From assembly GCF_000195085.1 (NCBI RefSeq), contig NC_015380.1:1-64000 (forward strand): a stretch of 64,000 nt of DNA, written 5' to 3'. The DNA is from Candidatus Pelagibacter sp. IMCC9063 (GTDB lineage: Bacteria > Pseudomonadota > Alphaproteobacteria > Pelagibacterales > Pelagibacteraceae). A program made the translations under genes and the position numbers. This document shows positions 46,135 through 56,827 of this stretch, in pieces; within the stretch, counting starts at the first letter, position 1, and every line of letters starts with the position of its first letter. The notes beneath the pieces are model-generated. The model made no database searches, was not told the DNA's origin, and saw only the letters and a list, made by a program, of their open reading frames with translations.

Positions 46135-47114
46135 GTTTTTATCTACCTGCTCCAATAAATTATGAACTTTAAGAGCATGGGCTGAATTGCTTTTGGTATT
46201 TTTTATCTTACCTGAAATTAATTTTATAAAATAAGACAATTCAGACTTCAAAGGAGATGTGAATTTAATTTTAGGACTGAAAGTTTTTCCATAATATATA
46301 TTTGCTTTAGGAGTGAAAAAAGATTTGTCAAATTTGCTAATTTTTGGATAACTTGCGTACTGATTGTAAATTGTAATAGGATTGATTGAGTTCATTTCAT
46401 CAAAAAGCAACATTTTTTTGGATCCTATTACAACAATTTTTCTAACTTTTTCTGGGTTAAGCCAACTTGATTTTATTTCAACTTTAATACCTTGGAGGTC
46501 TAAAAAAATAGTTCCCATGTCAAAGATGTTTTTTTTTAAAAAACAAAAAGCATTTACTTTAGTAACTTTTGGGTTTGCGTTAGTTAGGTAAATCAAGGAA
46601 GACAAATCATGGGAGCTCAGATCCCAAAAACATGAATTGTCATTCCTAACTGGTCCCAAATTTAATCTTTGAAAAGATAGGTACTTTATTTTCCCTAAAG
46701 CTTTATTAGTTATAATTTTTTTAATATAATTAACATAAGTATTAAAATTATATATATAGCCAATCATAAGTATTTTATTATTAGTTTCACTTAACTTATG
46801 TAGCTCTTTTAAATGAAAGCTTTTTAGCGTTGCTGGCTTTTCCAAAAATACATTAAGGTTTTTATTTAGGCATTTTTTTGCAATTTTGTAATGCGTGCTT
46901 GGAGGCGTCACTATTATGACATTTTTAATATTAAAAAAAAAATATTTTCATTAGTTTCAACATTAACGGTTTTAAATTTTTTTTTTATTTGGGCTAATTT
47001 GGTTTTGTCATTGTCATAAACATAAACATTTTTGATGTTCATTTCTTCAAGAGTTTTGATGATATTTGTTGCCCAATAGCCAGCTCCAATGATACCAAGT
47101 GCGTTTTTATTCAA
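46126..47114 (-). pseudogene. Gfo/Idh/MocA-family oxidoreductase (WbpB-like), frameshifted
   Basis: An NAD-dependent sugar dehydrogenase of about 330 residues. The N-terminal frame starts at TTG (47114) with LGIIGAGYWATNIIKTL, the Rossmann motif, and stops after NIFFLILKMS. A run of ten A at 46933-46942 accounts for the break. The other frame continues VIIVTPPSTHYKIAKKCL and FLEKPATLKSF (catalytic EKP), then the C-terminal substrate domain. In the WbpB/WlbA route this enzyme oxidises C3 of a UDP-HexNAcA before amination, which fits the neighbours. Specificity is inferred from context. Confidence 0.8.
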
Positions 47115-47134
47115 AATATAATATATAAAAATTT

Positions 47135-47856
47135 ATGAAATCAATTTGTATAATACCTATTTATAACGAATATGACAAATTAAATAAATTGTTGTCTAGA
47201 ATTAAAAAATACAATCACAAAAAACTTAATTTAACTTATCTCGCAATTAATAACGGTTCAACTGATGGATCATTAGATTTAATAAAAAAAAGTAAGATAA
47301 AATATATAAACTTAAAAAAGAATTATGGAGTTGGTTATGCGCTGATGGTTGGTTATCAGTATGCAAAAAAAGAAGCATTTGATTGCATTGTTCATTTGGC
47401 GGGTAATGGAAAAATGAACCCTGCCCAAATTAAATATTTTTTAGTAAAAATATATAAAGAAAAATATGATTTTGTTTCTGGAAGTAGATTTTTAAAAAAT
47501 GGATTCTACTCTAACAACCCAATATATAGAATAGTTTTAATAAAAATTTTTAGCTTAATTGTATCATTCCTATTCCAAAAAAAAATCACAGATTGCTCCT
47601 GTGGCTTTAGGGCTTTTAGAGTCAATTTATTTAAAAATTTTAAAAAAATTTTTTTAAAAGAAATCTATTTACTTATGGTTATGAATATTACAGCTATGGT
47701 GCAATGTTAAAACAGCCTGAAATTAAATTTTTAGAAATCTCAGTATCAATGGATTACCAAGATAAAAAAAATTATACAAAAATGCGTCCTTTTATTGATT
47801 GGTTTATAATGTCTAAATATTGGATAAAATCATTTTTTTTTAAAAATAAACTTTAA
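47135..47856 (+). pseudogene. family 2 glycosyltransferase, frameshifted
   Basis: A GT2 of about 240 residues. ICIIPIYNEYDKLNKLLSRI, LAINNGSTDGSLDLI, LKKNYGVGYALMVGY and IVHLAGNGKMNPAQIKYF are family blocks; the usual DxD metal site is AGNGKM here, a notable deviation. DCSCGFRAFRV follows. An A7T7 tract at 47642-47655 shifts the frame. The next frame gives FTYGYEYYSYGAMLKQ and ends at a TAATG shared with the next gene. The divergent oxidoreductase starts 20 bases upstream. Confidence 0.75.
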
Positions 47857-48967
47857 TGACCTCCACAAAAGATTTATCAATTTTTTTTTTGTTACTCTAA
47901 GTTTGCTATATATTTTTTTTACAAATACTCATTTAAATTATGAAGAAAGCTTACTGCTTGGTGGGGCAGATGGAGAAAGTTATTTTAGTATATCCTTTTA
48001 TGCACCAGAAATTTCAAAGGTTAAAATACAACCCATACACTCTGAAAGATTTATTTTCCCGTTCTTAATTGGAATAGCTTCCAACATCACTGGGATAAAA
48101 ATTTTTTTACTTTATAAAACTCTTTCAGTTTTATTATTATTTTTAATAAATTTAGTTTTTATTAAGATATCAAAAAAATTGAATTTTTCACAATTTCAAA
48201 TAGTTCTATGCTTGTGTTTAATTAATTTTAATCCTTACATTACGAGATTTTACATATCAAATCCAACTATAATAACAGATCTATTCTTTCATCTTGGTTT
48301 GCTGATTTGCATATTAGGGATTATAGAGAAGAAAAATTTTCTTCTACTAATCGGTTTAATAATTGCTATAGCGGCTCGTCAAAGCGCAATTGCCATCTTA
48401 ATTTCTATGATCTTTGTTGATCTAGTTAATAAAAATTTTATTTCAAAATTAAAAGTGAATTTGCTTTTTGTTTCAGTTTTTTTAGCAGTATTTTTATTAA
48501 ATTTATATTATTCAAGCCATACGATTTCTTATGATAATGAAAGATCGTCGCAATATATAATAACTGTATTTGGTTTATTTATCGAAAATAAAAACTTTTT
48601 GGAAATACTTCATTTTTTAATTTTTCTTCCAGCCTTAAGCTTTGGTCCTCTTTTTTTAATTTATATTTTTAAAATTCGAAAAATTAATTTTGGAAACCAA
48701 TTCAGAACTTTAAATATATTTATACTGACTTGTTCTACTATGATAATTATCCAGCCATTCTTAAGTGGTATTGATGTCACTGGCAGAAATGTAATGAGAT
48801 TGGCAACCCTAGGCTATATTCCAATTGTAATATTTTTTTTTCTAAATATGCCCGTAAATAAAATTTTTCCAAAATGGCAACTAGCCTTTCTTGCTATTCT
48901 TTTCTTTATTTGGTCTTCTCACCCTGCCTTTTCAACTTTTAGATTTTTAGAAAATTTAAAGTTTTAA
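47856..48967 (+). pseudogene. large membrane protein, possible GT-C glycosyltransferase, frameshifted
   Basis: The natural start is the ATG at 47856, overlapping the previous stop. After MTSTKDLSI a run of ten T (47881-47890) breaks the frame, and the rest is read from 47903 to 48967. About ten helices are predicted. An early outward loop has LLLGGADGESYFS with the acidic residues expected of GT-C enzymes, and NPTIITDLFFHLG follows. No family is certain. It may use a lipid-linked sugar made by the DPM-like transferase. Confidence 0.55.
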
Positions 48968-49004
48968 TTTGAAAGATTGTAAATTTAATCTATAAGGTGA
49001 TTAT

Positions 49005-49976
49005 ATGAAATACTTTGTTTGTGGAGCAGGTGGATTTATTGGCGGCCATATAGTTAAAAAATTATTAGAAACGGGTCATGAGGTTGTTGCAGCTGACATA
49101 AAGCCAAAAGAACACTGGTTTCAAATATCCAAACAAAGCCAAAATTTTTTTGAAATCGATTTGACGTTAAAAGAAAATTGCATCAAATATTCAGCTAATA
49201 CAGAAACGGTGATTAATATGGCCTGCAATATGGGTGGCATGGGTTTTATAGAGAATAATAAAGCTGAATGTATGATATCAGTTTTGATTAATACACACCT
49301 ACTTATGGCTTGCAAAATTAATAACATTAAGAATTATTTCTTTTCCTCAAGCGCATGTGCTTACAATAAAGACTTGCAGGAAAAAACTTTTATTAAAGGT
49401 TTAAAAGAATCGGATGCATACCCCGCAATGCCTGAGGATGGATACGGCTGGGAAAAATTATTTAGTGAGAGAATGTGCAGACACTTTCAAGAGGATTTTG
49501 GTATAGATACGAAAGTTGCAAGATTCCATAACATATATGGTCCAAATGGAACGTATGATGGAGGTAGAGAGAAGGCGCCAGCCGCCTTATGCAGAAAAGT
49601 AGTTCATGCTATCAGAAACTCTGAGGATAACATTGAAGTTTGGGGAGATGGAGAGCAAACAAGATCATTTCTTTACATCGATGACTGTGTTGAAGCTACT
49701 CTTAAGCTTATTAACTCTAAAGAAACAGGCCCTATTAATATAGGTAGTGAGGAACAAGTTTCTATTAATCAAATGTTAGAAAAGATTGAAACTATTGCTG
49801 AAAAAAAATTTAAGCGGGAATATTTGTTGGATAAACCAAAAGGTGTGAGGGGTAGATCTAGCGACAATACCATGGTTAAGAATAAATTGGGATGGGAACC
49901 AAAATTTACTTTAAGTCAAGGATTGGAACAGACATACTTTTGGATTAAAAAAGAGATAACTAAAAATACAGATTAA
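49005..49976 (+). CDS. GDP-mannose 3,5-epimerase-like SDR enzyme
   Basis: A 323-residue SDR strikingly like plant GDP-mannose 3,5-epimerase, which makes GDP-L-galactose. NAD motif CGAGGFIGGHIVKKLL, then NMACNMGGMGFIENN, FSSSACAY (in place of YASSACIY), EDGYGWEKLFSERMCRHF with the Tyr-x3-Lys pair, RFHNIYGPNGTYDGGREKAP, and GVRGRSSDNTM. The catalytic Cys is in SSSACAY and a base Lys in GREKAP. It is followed two bases later by a carbamoyltransferase, suggesting an L-galactose- or gulose-like sugar that is then carbamoylated. Confidence 0.86.
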   Translation: MKYFVCGAGGFIGGHIVKKLLETGHEVVAADIKPKEHWFQISKQSQNFFEIDLTLKENCIKYSANTETVINMACNMGGMGFIENNKAECMISVLINTHLLMACKINNIKNYFFSSSACAYNKDLQEKTFIKGLKESDAYPAMPEDGYGWEKLFSERMCRHFQEDFGIDTKVARFHNIYGPNGTYDGGREKAPAALCRKVVHAIRNSEDNIEVWGDGEQTRSFLYIDDCVEATLKLINSKETGPINIGSEEQVSINQMLEKIETIAEKKFKREYLLDKPKGVRGRSSDNTMVKNKLGWEPKFTLSQGLEQTYFWIKKEITKNTD

Positions 49977-49978
49977 CA

Positions 49979-51688
49979 ATGCCCATTATCTTGGGTCTTA
50001 ATATTAATCACGCAGATTCATCTGCCTGTATTATAAAAGATAATAAATTAGTATTCGCGATAGAAGAAGAAAAACTTAACAGAAAAAAACACTGGGCTGG
50101 TTTACCAATACTAGCAATAAAAGAATGCTTAAAATACGCAAATATAAAAGAAGAGCAACTCACAAACATTTCTCTTAATACAAACCCTCTATCAAATCTT
50201 CCTCAAAAATCTATTTATTTTTTAAAAAACTACATATTTGGATCCAAAAAAAGAGAGATTTTTTTAAGGCTAAAAAAAAAATTAACAATTAAAGATGAGC
50301 TATCTAGAGAGTTCAATTTTTCAAAAGAAATAAAAATAGATTATATAGATCATCACTTATCTCATATAGCCTCTTCCTACTATCCATCCAATTTTGATCA
50401 TGCAATATGTATTAGCATTGACGGTTTTGGTGATTTTGCAAGTGTGGTTATAGCGGAAGGAAAAGGAAGCAAAATTAATATTAAAGAAAAAATTTTTTTT
50501 CCAGATTCCTTAGGAATTTTTTATGAAATGATGACACAATTATTGGGATTTGAGAATTTTGGTGACGAATATAAACTAATGGGACTTTCTTCTTACGGAC
50601 AACCTACCTACAAAGAGGCAATATTAAATACACTTTTTGAAGATTCCAAAACATTTAGACTAAACAAAAAATATTTTGCTCATACAGAAAAAAACTTTTC
50701 TTACAAGTTTGATGGCATTCCTAGCCAAAATAAAATTTATAAAGACGAGATTTTTAATTTTATTACAAAAGAAGATATTGAAAATGATAAGGAAAATTTG
50801 GCAGCCTCGATACAAAGCGTTTATGAAGAATTTTTCTTCCAAATAATAAAAAGGGCCAAAGAATTGATAAAAAGTGACAATTTATGCTTAGCTGGAGGGT
50901 GCTCTCTAAATTCAGTTGCTAATGGAAAATTAGATAAAAGCCATGGAATTAATAAACTATTTATTCCTTATGCTCCTGGAGACGCTGGAGGAGCAATTGG
51001 TTCCGCTTTAGTTTCTAGCTATAAATATCAAGAACAAAAAATTGATAATTTACAAAGTCCATTTCTCGGACCTAGCTTTTCAAACGATGACATAAATAAA
51101 TTTATATCAACGATTGACCAGTCAAAAATTACTGTAAGAAAAATGAACGAAAATGAATTGTTAGAATTTGTAGCAAAAGAAATTTCAAATTCTAAGATTA
51201 TTGGATGGTACCAGGGAAAAATGGAATTTGGACAGAGAGCATTGGGCAACAGATCAATACTTGCGGACCCTAGGAATAAAAACATAAGAGACATTATTAA
51301 TCAAAAAATCAAAAGAAGAGAAAATTTTAGACCTTTTGCCCCTTCTGTTGCTGACGATTTAAAGAATGAATGGTTTGAGTTTCAAATATCCAATAATCAC
51401 TACATGGAATCCGTAATAAAGATAAAACCTAATAAAAAAGATATAGTGCCATCAGTTGTTCATGTGGATGGATCTTGTAGAGTCCAGATAGTATCTGAGA
51501 AAACAAACATTTTATTTTATAAATTAATAAACAAATTTTACCACCTAACGGGGGTGCCCATTCTCCTGAATACTTCATTCAATGAAAATGAACCTATAGT
51601 TTGCAACATTCAAGAGGCATACAATTGTTTCAATAGAACTGATATGGATGTTCTGGTTTTAAATAACTTTATATTCTTAAAAAAATAA
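49979..51688 (+). CDS. carbamoyltransferase (NodU/CmcH family)
   Basis: A 569-residue enzyme that transfers carbamoyl from carbamoyl phosphate to a hydroxyl, with ATP. The N-terminal domain has ILGLNINHADSSACII and FAIEEEKLNRKKHW, the metal-binding DHHLSHIASSYYPS, and ISIDGFGDFASV. The Sua5/YrdC-type C-terminal region has LAGGCSLNSVANGK, GWYQGKMEFGQRALGNRSIL and FRPFAPSV. Length and motifs are complete. Decoration of a surface sugar is the likely role, given the GDP-mannose epimerase two bases upstream. Its end overlaps a convergent transferase gene by 12 bases. Confidence 0.93.
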   Translation: MPIILGLNINHADSSACIIKDNKLVFAIEEEKLNRKKHWAGLPILAIKECLKYANIKEEQLTNISLNTNPLSNLPQKSIYFLKNYIFGSKKREIFLRLKKKLTIKDELSREFNFSKEIKIDYIDHHLSHIASSYYPSNFDHAICISIDGFGDFASVVIAEGKGSKINIKEKIFFPDSLGIFYEMMTQLLGFENFGDEYKLMGLSSYGQPTYKEAILNTLFEDSKTFRLNKKYFAHTEKNFSYKFDGIPSQNKIYKDEIFNFITKEDIENDKENLAASIQSVYEEFFFQIIKRAKELIKSDNLCLAGGCSLNSVANGKLDKSHGINKLFIPYAPGDAGGAIGSALVSSYKYQEQKIDNLQSPFLGPSFSNDDINKFISTIDQSKITVRKMNENELLEFVAKEISNSKIIGWYQGKMEFGQRALGNRSILADPRNKNIRDIINQKIKRRENFRPFAPSVADDLKNEWFEFQISNNHYMESVIKIKPNKKDIVPSVVHVDGSCRVQIVSEKTNILFYKLINKFYHLTGVPILLNTSFNENEPIVCNIQEAYNCFNRTDMDVLVLNNFIFLKK

Positions 51689-52657
51689 TTTTTTGTATTC
51701 TAAAATATATTGTTGAGAAATATCTTCCCAATTATAATTAGACTTTAAATATATAATCTTTTTTTTATTAAGTGATTTTGATAATAGAAATTTTTTATTT
51801 TTTTCAATATGTAAAATCTTATTTTCCAAATTATGAGTATTAAAATTTATAAAACTTGCAAAGTTATTCTTGGTTAAATCTTTCCATGGCAACGACTTAT
51901 TTAAAATTAAATACAACCCAGCATTTAATGCTTCTAAGACAACTAATCCAAAATTTTCAGATTTGGAAGGTAATATAAAAACATCATATAGAGACAAATT
52001 TAAAATTTTATTTTTTTTATTTTTCCAAGAAAAAAAATATTTTTTGTATTTTTAATAATTTTTAGTATTTTGTTAAAGTAATTAACATCATCTATTTCAC
52101 CAAAAATACTGAGTTTAAATATTCTGAGTTTTTTAGAAAGAGACCAGGCCTGAACTAGTTGAAGTAAATTCTTTATAGGATGAATTTTTGAAAAATAAAT
52201 ACAATGTATTGGGTTTCCATGTCTTTTTTTTTTGATTTTCTTCACAACAATACCATGTGATATAATGATAACGTTTTGGAATTTTACTTTTTTTTGTAAA
52301 TTGTGCTTTTCTTTTTTTGAATTTACTATAATTAAATTTGCACCCCACAAAACTATACCTTGATAAGTTAGTAAGGCGATTTTCTTTTTCCAAGCCTTAA
52401 TGGCATACGATTCTGGGTCAAGCATCCCATGTGGACTAATAATTACTTTTGTGGTTTTTAATTTTGCTATTAAAAAAAAATCTTGGATGCCAAAGCCCGT
52501 GTATATGAATAATATCTACATTGGAAAGTAAAAATTTAAAAAAGCTAATATTGGTAGATACTTCTAATTTTTTATTAATAAATGGGATTAAGTCTTTCAG
52601 CACTTGATTAATCCCGTAAACATTTATATTTTGGTATGTAAGAATTAATAATTTCAT
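51677..52657 (-). pseudogene. family 4 glycosyltransferase, two frameshifts
   Basis: Three consecutive frames make one GT-B transferase of about 326 residues. The ATG at 52657 starts MKLLILTYQNINVYGINQVL, and VDIIHIHGLWHPRFF follows. A run of nine A (52472-52480) breaks the frame, and the next frame gives VIISPHGMLDPESYAI and CIYFSKIHPIKNLLQLVQAW. A run of eight T (52011-52018) breaks it again, and the last frame gives LYDVFILPSKSENFGLVVLEAL, the E-x7-E donor site. The gene would work if both runs were one base different. The gap 52658-52801 holds nothing I recognise. Confidence 0.8.
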
Positions 52658-52801
52658 ATTAATTAATAGTATCAAAAAATCACGGATAAAAAAAATCTTT
52701 TAACAGTAAATTTTAAAAGATGTAATCTTATTCCCTTTAAAATCATTATTCCTTGTGTTAATAAAAAATTAAATAAAAATTAATAGAAAATACATAATCA
52801 A

Positions 52802-54015
52802 TTGAAAACCTACAAAAAATCATCTTGGATATTATTTTTTGGACTTATAATATTTTCTTTTGGAGTATATTTAAGTTTTTTACGAGGTCCTCATTTCTCA
52901 GATGGTGATTCATACAGTATAATAAATTCTTTTTTAATATTATTAGATACTGGCGTATACAAACCCTCAAGAGGAGCTTACGGATACCCGATACCAGAAA
53001 TTATACTTGGTTTTGTGGCTTATAATTTTGGTGTAAGCGGCTCTAATATTCTAAGTTTTGTTTTTTTCTACTTTTCTATTTTTTTTATTGCATTTTCTTT
53101 TGTTGAAAAACAAAAAATGTTATTTATTTTACTCGTTTTTTCTAATTCAATTTTATTTATTGATAATACAAATACCTTAGATTATTCCTTTTCATTATTT
53201 TTTTTTCGTTAGGTTTCTTTTTTTTACCCAAGTCAATACTAATATCGTCAATATTTTTTGCATTTTCTATAGCGTCTAGAGCTAATTTTGCGTTATTTAT
53301 TTATCCATCTTTGTTAATATATTTCTATTTCATTGAGCAAAAAGAAAATAAAGTAAAATTTAAAAGATTATTTATATCCTTTGCAATTATTACAAGCATT
53401 GGTTTAGCTTTTTATATTCCGGTATTTATAGCTAATGAATTTTCAATCTCTTTTATCAAAATACCTATTTTAACAAAAAACTCATCGCCTGGTTGGTATG
53501 GAGGACCAGAACTTTCATTTATTTCATTGTTTCCAAGATTTATTTATAAAATTTACAAAATATTAGGTGTTTTTTCTTCTATAATTATTTTTTACCTAAT
53601 AATCATAAATTTTTTTAAATTCAAATTAATTAATAAGAATAATTTAATAATATTTTTTATTATAGGCATAAATTTAATAATTTTTTTTTTCATGCCAACA
53701 AAATATCTAATAATAAATCCCTTTGTAATATTTTTGTATGCTTTTATTGCAAACTCTGTCAGTAAAAAATTTCTTAAAATTTTAATATTTTTTAACATAT
53801 TACAATGGATAGTAAGCTATAGTATTATAGAAATTAAATACAAAAACAAAACATCGTGTGATGCTCAACATGCCATCTCAGCCAAGTACACTTTTCAGGT
53901 AGATAATGGGTATCTGAGTAAATTTTTTAAAAGCCTGAATACAGCTCAGTGTTATGAAAAAAATTTAGGTAGATATTCAAATAACTTTATTAATAATTAT
54001 AAATTAAAAAATTAA
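52802..54015 (+). pseudogene. large membrane protein, possible GT-C glycosyltransferase, frameshifted
   Basis: Starts with TTG at 52802 (KTYKKSSWILFFG). The first outward loop has FLRGPHFSDGDSYSI (Asp34, Asp36), in the place of GT-C catalytic acids. The frame is broken at nine T (53198-53206) after LDYSFSLFFF. The next frame continues SLGFFFLPKSILISS and ASRANFALFIYPSLL (the RANF segment resembles other GT-C relatives) to 54015. About ten helices in some 404 residues. Identity beyond this is unknown. Neighbouring genes on both sides are convergent or divergent. Confidence 0.55.
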
Positions 54016-54094
54016 AATACAAGATTCAAAATTTACTCATTAAGAAAAATTAAATATAATTATTCTAATCAATGCGTGACCTATTATAAATTAA

Positions 54095-55921
54095 TTAATT
54101 TAAGCATGCTGGAAGAGCGTCAAAGTCAAAGTTGTAAATCGATGCATTGTAATAATTTTTTTTATTAAAAGGATTTCTACCAACATCTCTTCCTGCATTT
54201 TTTTTATAAGCAAAACGTTTTCCTAAACATTTTTTAAAAGGGAAGTGGTCAAAGGTATTTTTATAAAAAAGGATTTTATTAATTTTTTTATTTTTTAAAA
54301 AATTTAGATAAATCTTATTGTTTTTTTTTGAAAAATCTAAATTCTGAGTCATAAAAATATATGAATATGTCTGTACATTAAATAAAGATATTGATCTATG
54401 GGTAGATAGCAAAATATCTTTATCTTTCCTAAGTAGAGTATTGGTCCATTTAGCCAATGTGTAGCCATTAGCATAATTGCTCATAACACCCTCTCTAATT
54501 TTGTTATTTAAGGAACCAGGAAATAAAGTTACCGCACTGTAAAGGATTACAAAATACATTAAAAAAAATTGAGAAATTGAAAAAAATTTTAAAAAACTTA
54601 ATGTAAAAGTTTTCTTACTTGATGACATGCTAGACAAATAAACTAACCACAAAAAACCCTCTGTAAAAAGTCTAGTTAAATTTGAGGTAAAAAAGAAAAT
54701 AATTATAAAAAAACATAACGTAATTAATATAAATATTATATTATGCTTATTAACTTCTTGGAACAAAATGAAAAAGAGAATTAAAATAGAAGGTCCTAGA
54801 ATAGTAAAAAATTGACCAATACTTTTTGGGTAAAAAATTTGCATTAAGTCTATATTTCCTGAAGTTAATTGATGGTTAAAATGCTCAAAACTTTCGATAT
54901 GAAGTGGTAAATGGCTAAAAACTTGAGCAAAATAATTAGTGCCAAAGTAATCATGATTCATATTCCAATACGGAAGAATAATTAAAAAAAATACTGAAAC
55001 TAATATTATTGAAAAGTGAAAGAAAAGTTTCTTTTCAGATATCTTAACTAAACAAATAATTAATAACAAGAATGAACTTAATATAAAAGAATATTTGGCA
55101 ATATAATTTAAACTAAGTACCAAGCAAATTAGAAAAGAATAAATAATAATTTCTTTTTTCTTAGATGTAAAAAAATTATTATACAAAACATTAAAAATTA
55201 TTAATGTACTGATTGCAAAAAATAATTGGGGTTTAGGAGAACTTATCAAAAAAATAATTATTGGCGTGCTTAAAATAATTAAATAAAAATAAACTTTATC
55301 TATATTAAATCTATTTGCAAAGATGGGTATAAGGCAAATCAAGCTCGAAAACTGCAAAATGGATCCAAATTGCTCAGCTCCTATGGAAAAACCAATTGCA
55401 ATCATTATCTCTCCCAAAGAAACCAATAGACCAGTCATTGGTAGTAATTCTTTTTGAAAAGTTTCACGCTCTAATAGATCGACAGCACCAAATACGTGAT
55501 AGCCTAAAGAATCGGCATGGGTGATAGGTGATGCAGATATTAGAAACAAAGTAAGAAAATAAAGAGGTACAAAATAAGATAAAAATCCATAATTTTTAAA
55601 TGGTGATTGAAATTTTTTTATCCTTAAAAAAAATATAAATATATTTAAGATACCGAGTCCTGCAAGTGAAAGTGCTGCATATTTATAAAAATAAAAATTT
55701 ATAATTTCAAATAATGTCAAGAAATAAAATACCAACATTATAAAATACGTGCCAACAAGTATTGAATAATATTTATATTGATAATTTATTACACGATTTA
55801 ATGATTTAAAAAAAATAATCTGGAGAAAATTTCCTAGATAACTAATTCCAAATATTATTAATAAAGAAACTATTAGAGAAATGGGCTGATCTAAGAGATA
55901 GTTTTCAAAACCATTTTTCAT
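54095..55921 (-). CDS. very large membrane protein, possible GT-C glycosyltransferase
   Basis: A 608-residue protein with about fourteen helices and a soluble C-terminal tail (from about 500) rich in Lys and aromatic residues. A loop has SASPITHADSLGYHVFGAVD (Asp137), again an acidic residue in an early outward loop. Proteins of this style are annotated as DUF1420-like or unknown membrane proteins in marine alphaproteobacteria; I cannot fix the family. It overlaps the GT2 gene upstream by 17 bases, implying coupling. It is intact despite its length. Confidence 0.5.
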   Translation of the reverse strand: MKNGFENYLLDQPISLIVSLLIIFGISYLGNFLQIIFFKSLNRVINYQYKYYSILVGTYFIMLVFYFLTLFEIINFYFYKYAALSLAGLGILNIFIFFLRIKKFQSPFKNYGFLSYFVPLYFLTLFLISASPITHADSLGYHVFGAVDLLERETFQKELLPMTGLLVSLGEIMIAIGFSIGAEQFGSILQFSSLICLIPIFANRFNIDKVYFYLIILSTPIIIFLISSPKPQLFFAISTLIIFNVLYNNFFTSKKKEIIIYSFLICLVLSLNYIAKYSFILSSFLLLIICLVKISEKKLFFHFSIILVSVFFLIILPYWNMNHDYFGTNYFAQVFSHLPLHIESFEHFNHQLTSGNIDLMQIFYPKSIGQFFTILGPSILILFFILFQEVNKHNIIFILITLCFFIIIFFFTSNLTRLFTEGFLWLVYLSSMSSSKKTFTLSFLKFFSISQFFLMYFVILYSAVTLFPGSLNNKIREGVMSNYANGYTLAKWTNTLLRKDKDILLSTHRSISLFNVQTYSYIFMTQNLDFSKKNNKIYLNFLKNKKINKILFYKNTFDHFPFKKCLGKRFAYKKNAGRDVGRNPFNKKNYYNASIYNFDFDALPACLN

Positions 55922-56822
55922 ATAGATTCTTTTTTAAAAAGTTAATAAATTTGCTACTTAAAAAATAATAATAATTTATGATTAAAAATGACATCAGTTT
56001 GGCTTTGTCTAAGAAATTGTAGCATACGGTTGCATTTAAAATTTTAAGATTATCTTTATAATTAAAGTTATCCATATTTTTTTTTATTAAAGGAGCGGAA
56101 ATCCAAAATGGGGTCATTCCATTAAAAGCAACATTCGTATCAATATAATCTTTTTTAATTTTTAGTATATATGATAGAAATTTTTCCTTTGTGGAAAAAT
56201 TATTATTATCAATCCAATAATTAGTTAAAAAATCTTCTAGTTTTACAATATTAGAAGACATTGAAGAGCATTTTAGAATTAAATCAAAATCTTCCCAGCC
56301 CACTTTTTTTGGATTTTCGCTTATATAATTAACTGCATGTAGAATATTTTTATTAACATAAAGTGAAGAATTAAAAATTGGATTTCCAAATTTTAAAACA
56401 TTTAAATAAAAATTATTTTTATAGAAATTAGATTTTTTATAAATTTTTTTATTATTTTGGTAATTAATTATTGTATTATGGTAAATAATATCTGGTTTTT
56501 TTTGTATTATTTCATTCTTTAATCGGACTAATTTATTTTTTAAAAACCAATCATCGCTATCTAAAAATAAAATGTGATCACTTCTAGATTTTTTTATTCC
56601 ATAGTTTCTTGATTTTCCTATGATACCGTCATTGTGTATAGAGAAAAATCTGATTCTTGGATCGTTTAGCTCATTAATAAAAGTACTTGGACTTTGCTTT
56701 GAATGATTATCAACTAAGATCAGCTCCCAATTTGAATAACTTTGTACCAAAACAGATCGTATCGCTCTTTCTAAATAATTTGAGTTGTAGTTGGGCATAA
56801 TAATTGAAAAGAGAATGTTCAT
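55905..56822 (-). CDS. family 2 glycosyltransferase
   Basis: A 305-residue GT2: FSIIMPNYNSNYLERAIRSVL, WELILVDNHSKQ, GIIGKSRNYGIKKSRSDHIL, FLDSDDWFLKNKL (metal-binding DSDD) and VGWEDFDLILKC (ED catalytic pair). The C-terminal helix region is hydrophobic and may sit at the membrane. The substrate is unknown. It lies between the large membrane-protein gene (17-base overlap) and a CapD-like gene (5-base gap). Confidence 0.86.
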   Translation of the reverse strand: MNILFSIIMPNYNSNYLERAIRSVLVQSYSNWELILVDNHSKQSPSTFINELNDPRIRFFSIHNDGIIGKSRNYGIKKSRSDHILFLDSDDWFLKNKLVRLKNEIIQKKPDIIYHNTIINYQNNKKIYKKSNFYKNNFYLNVLKFGNPIFNSSLYVNKNILHAVNYISENPKKVGWEDFDLILKCSSMSSNIVKLEDFLTNYWIDNNNFSTKEKFLSYILKIKKDYIDTNVAFNGMTPFWISAPLIKKNMDNFNYKDNLKILNATVCYNFLDKAKLMSFLIINYYYFLSSKFINFLKKNLYEKWF

Positions 56823-56827
56823 TATCT

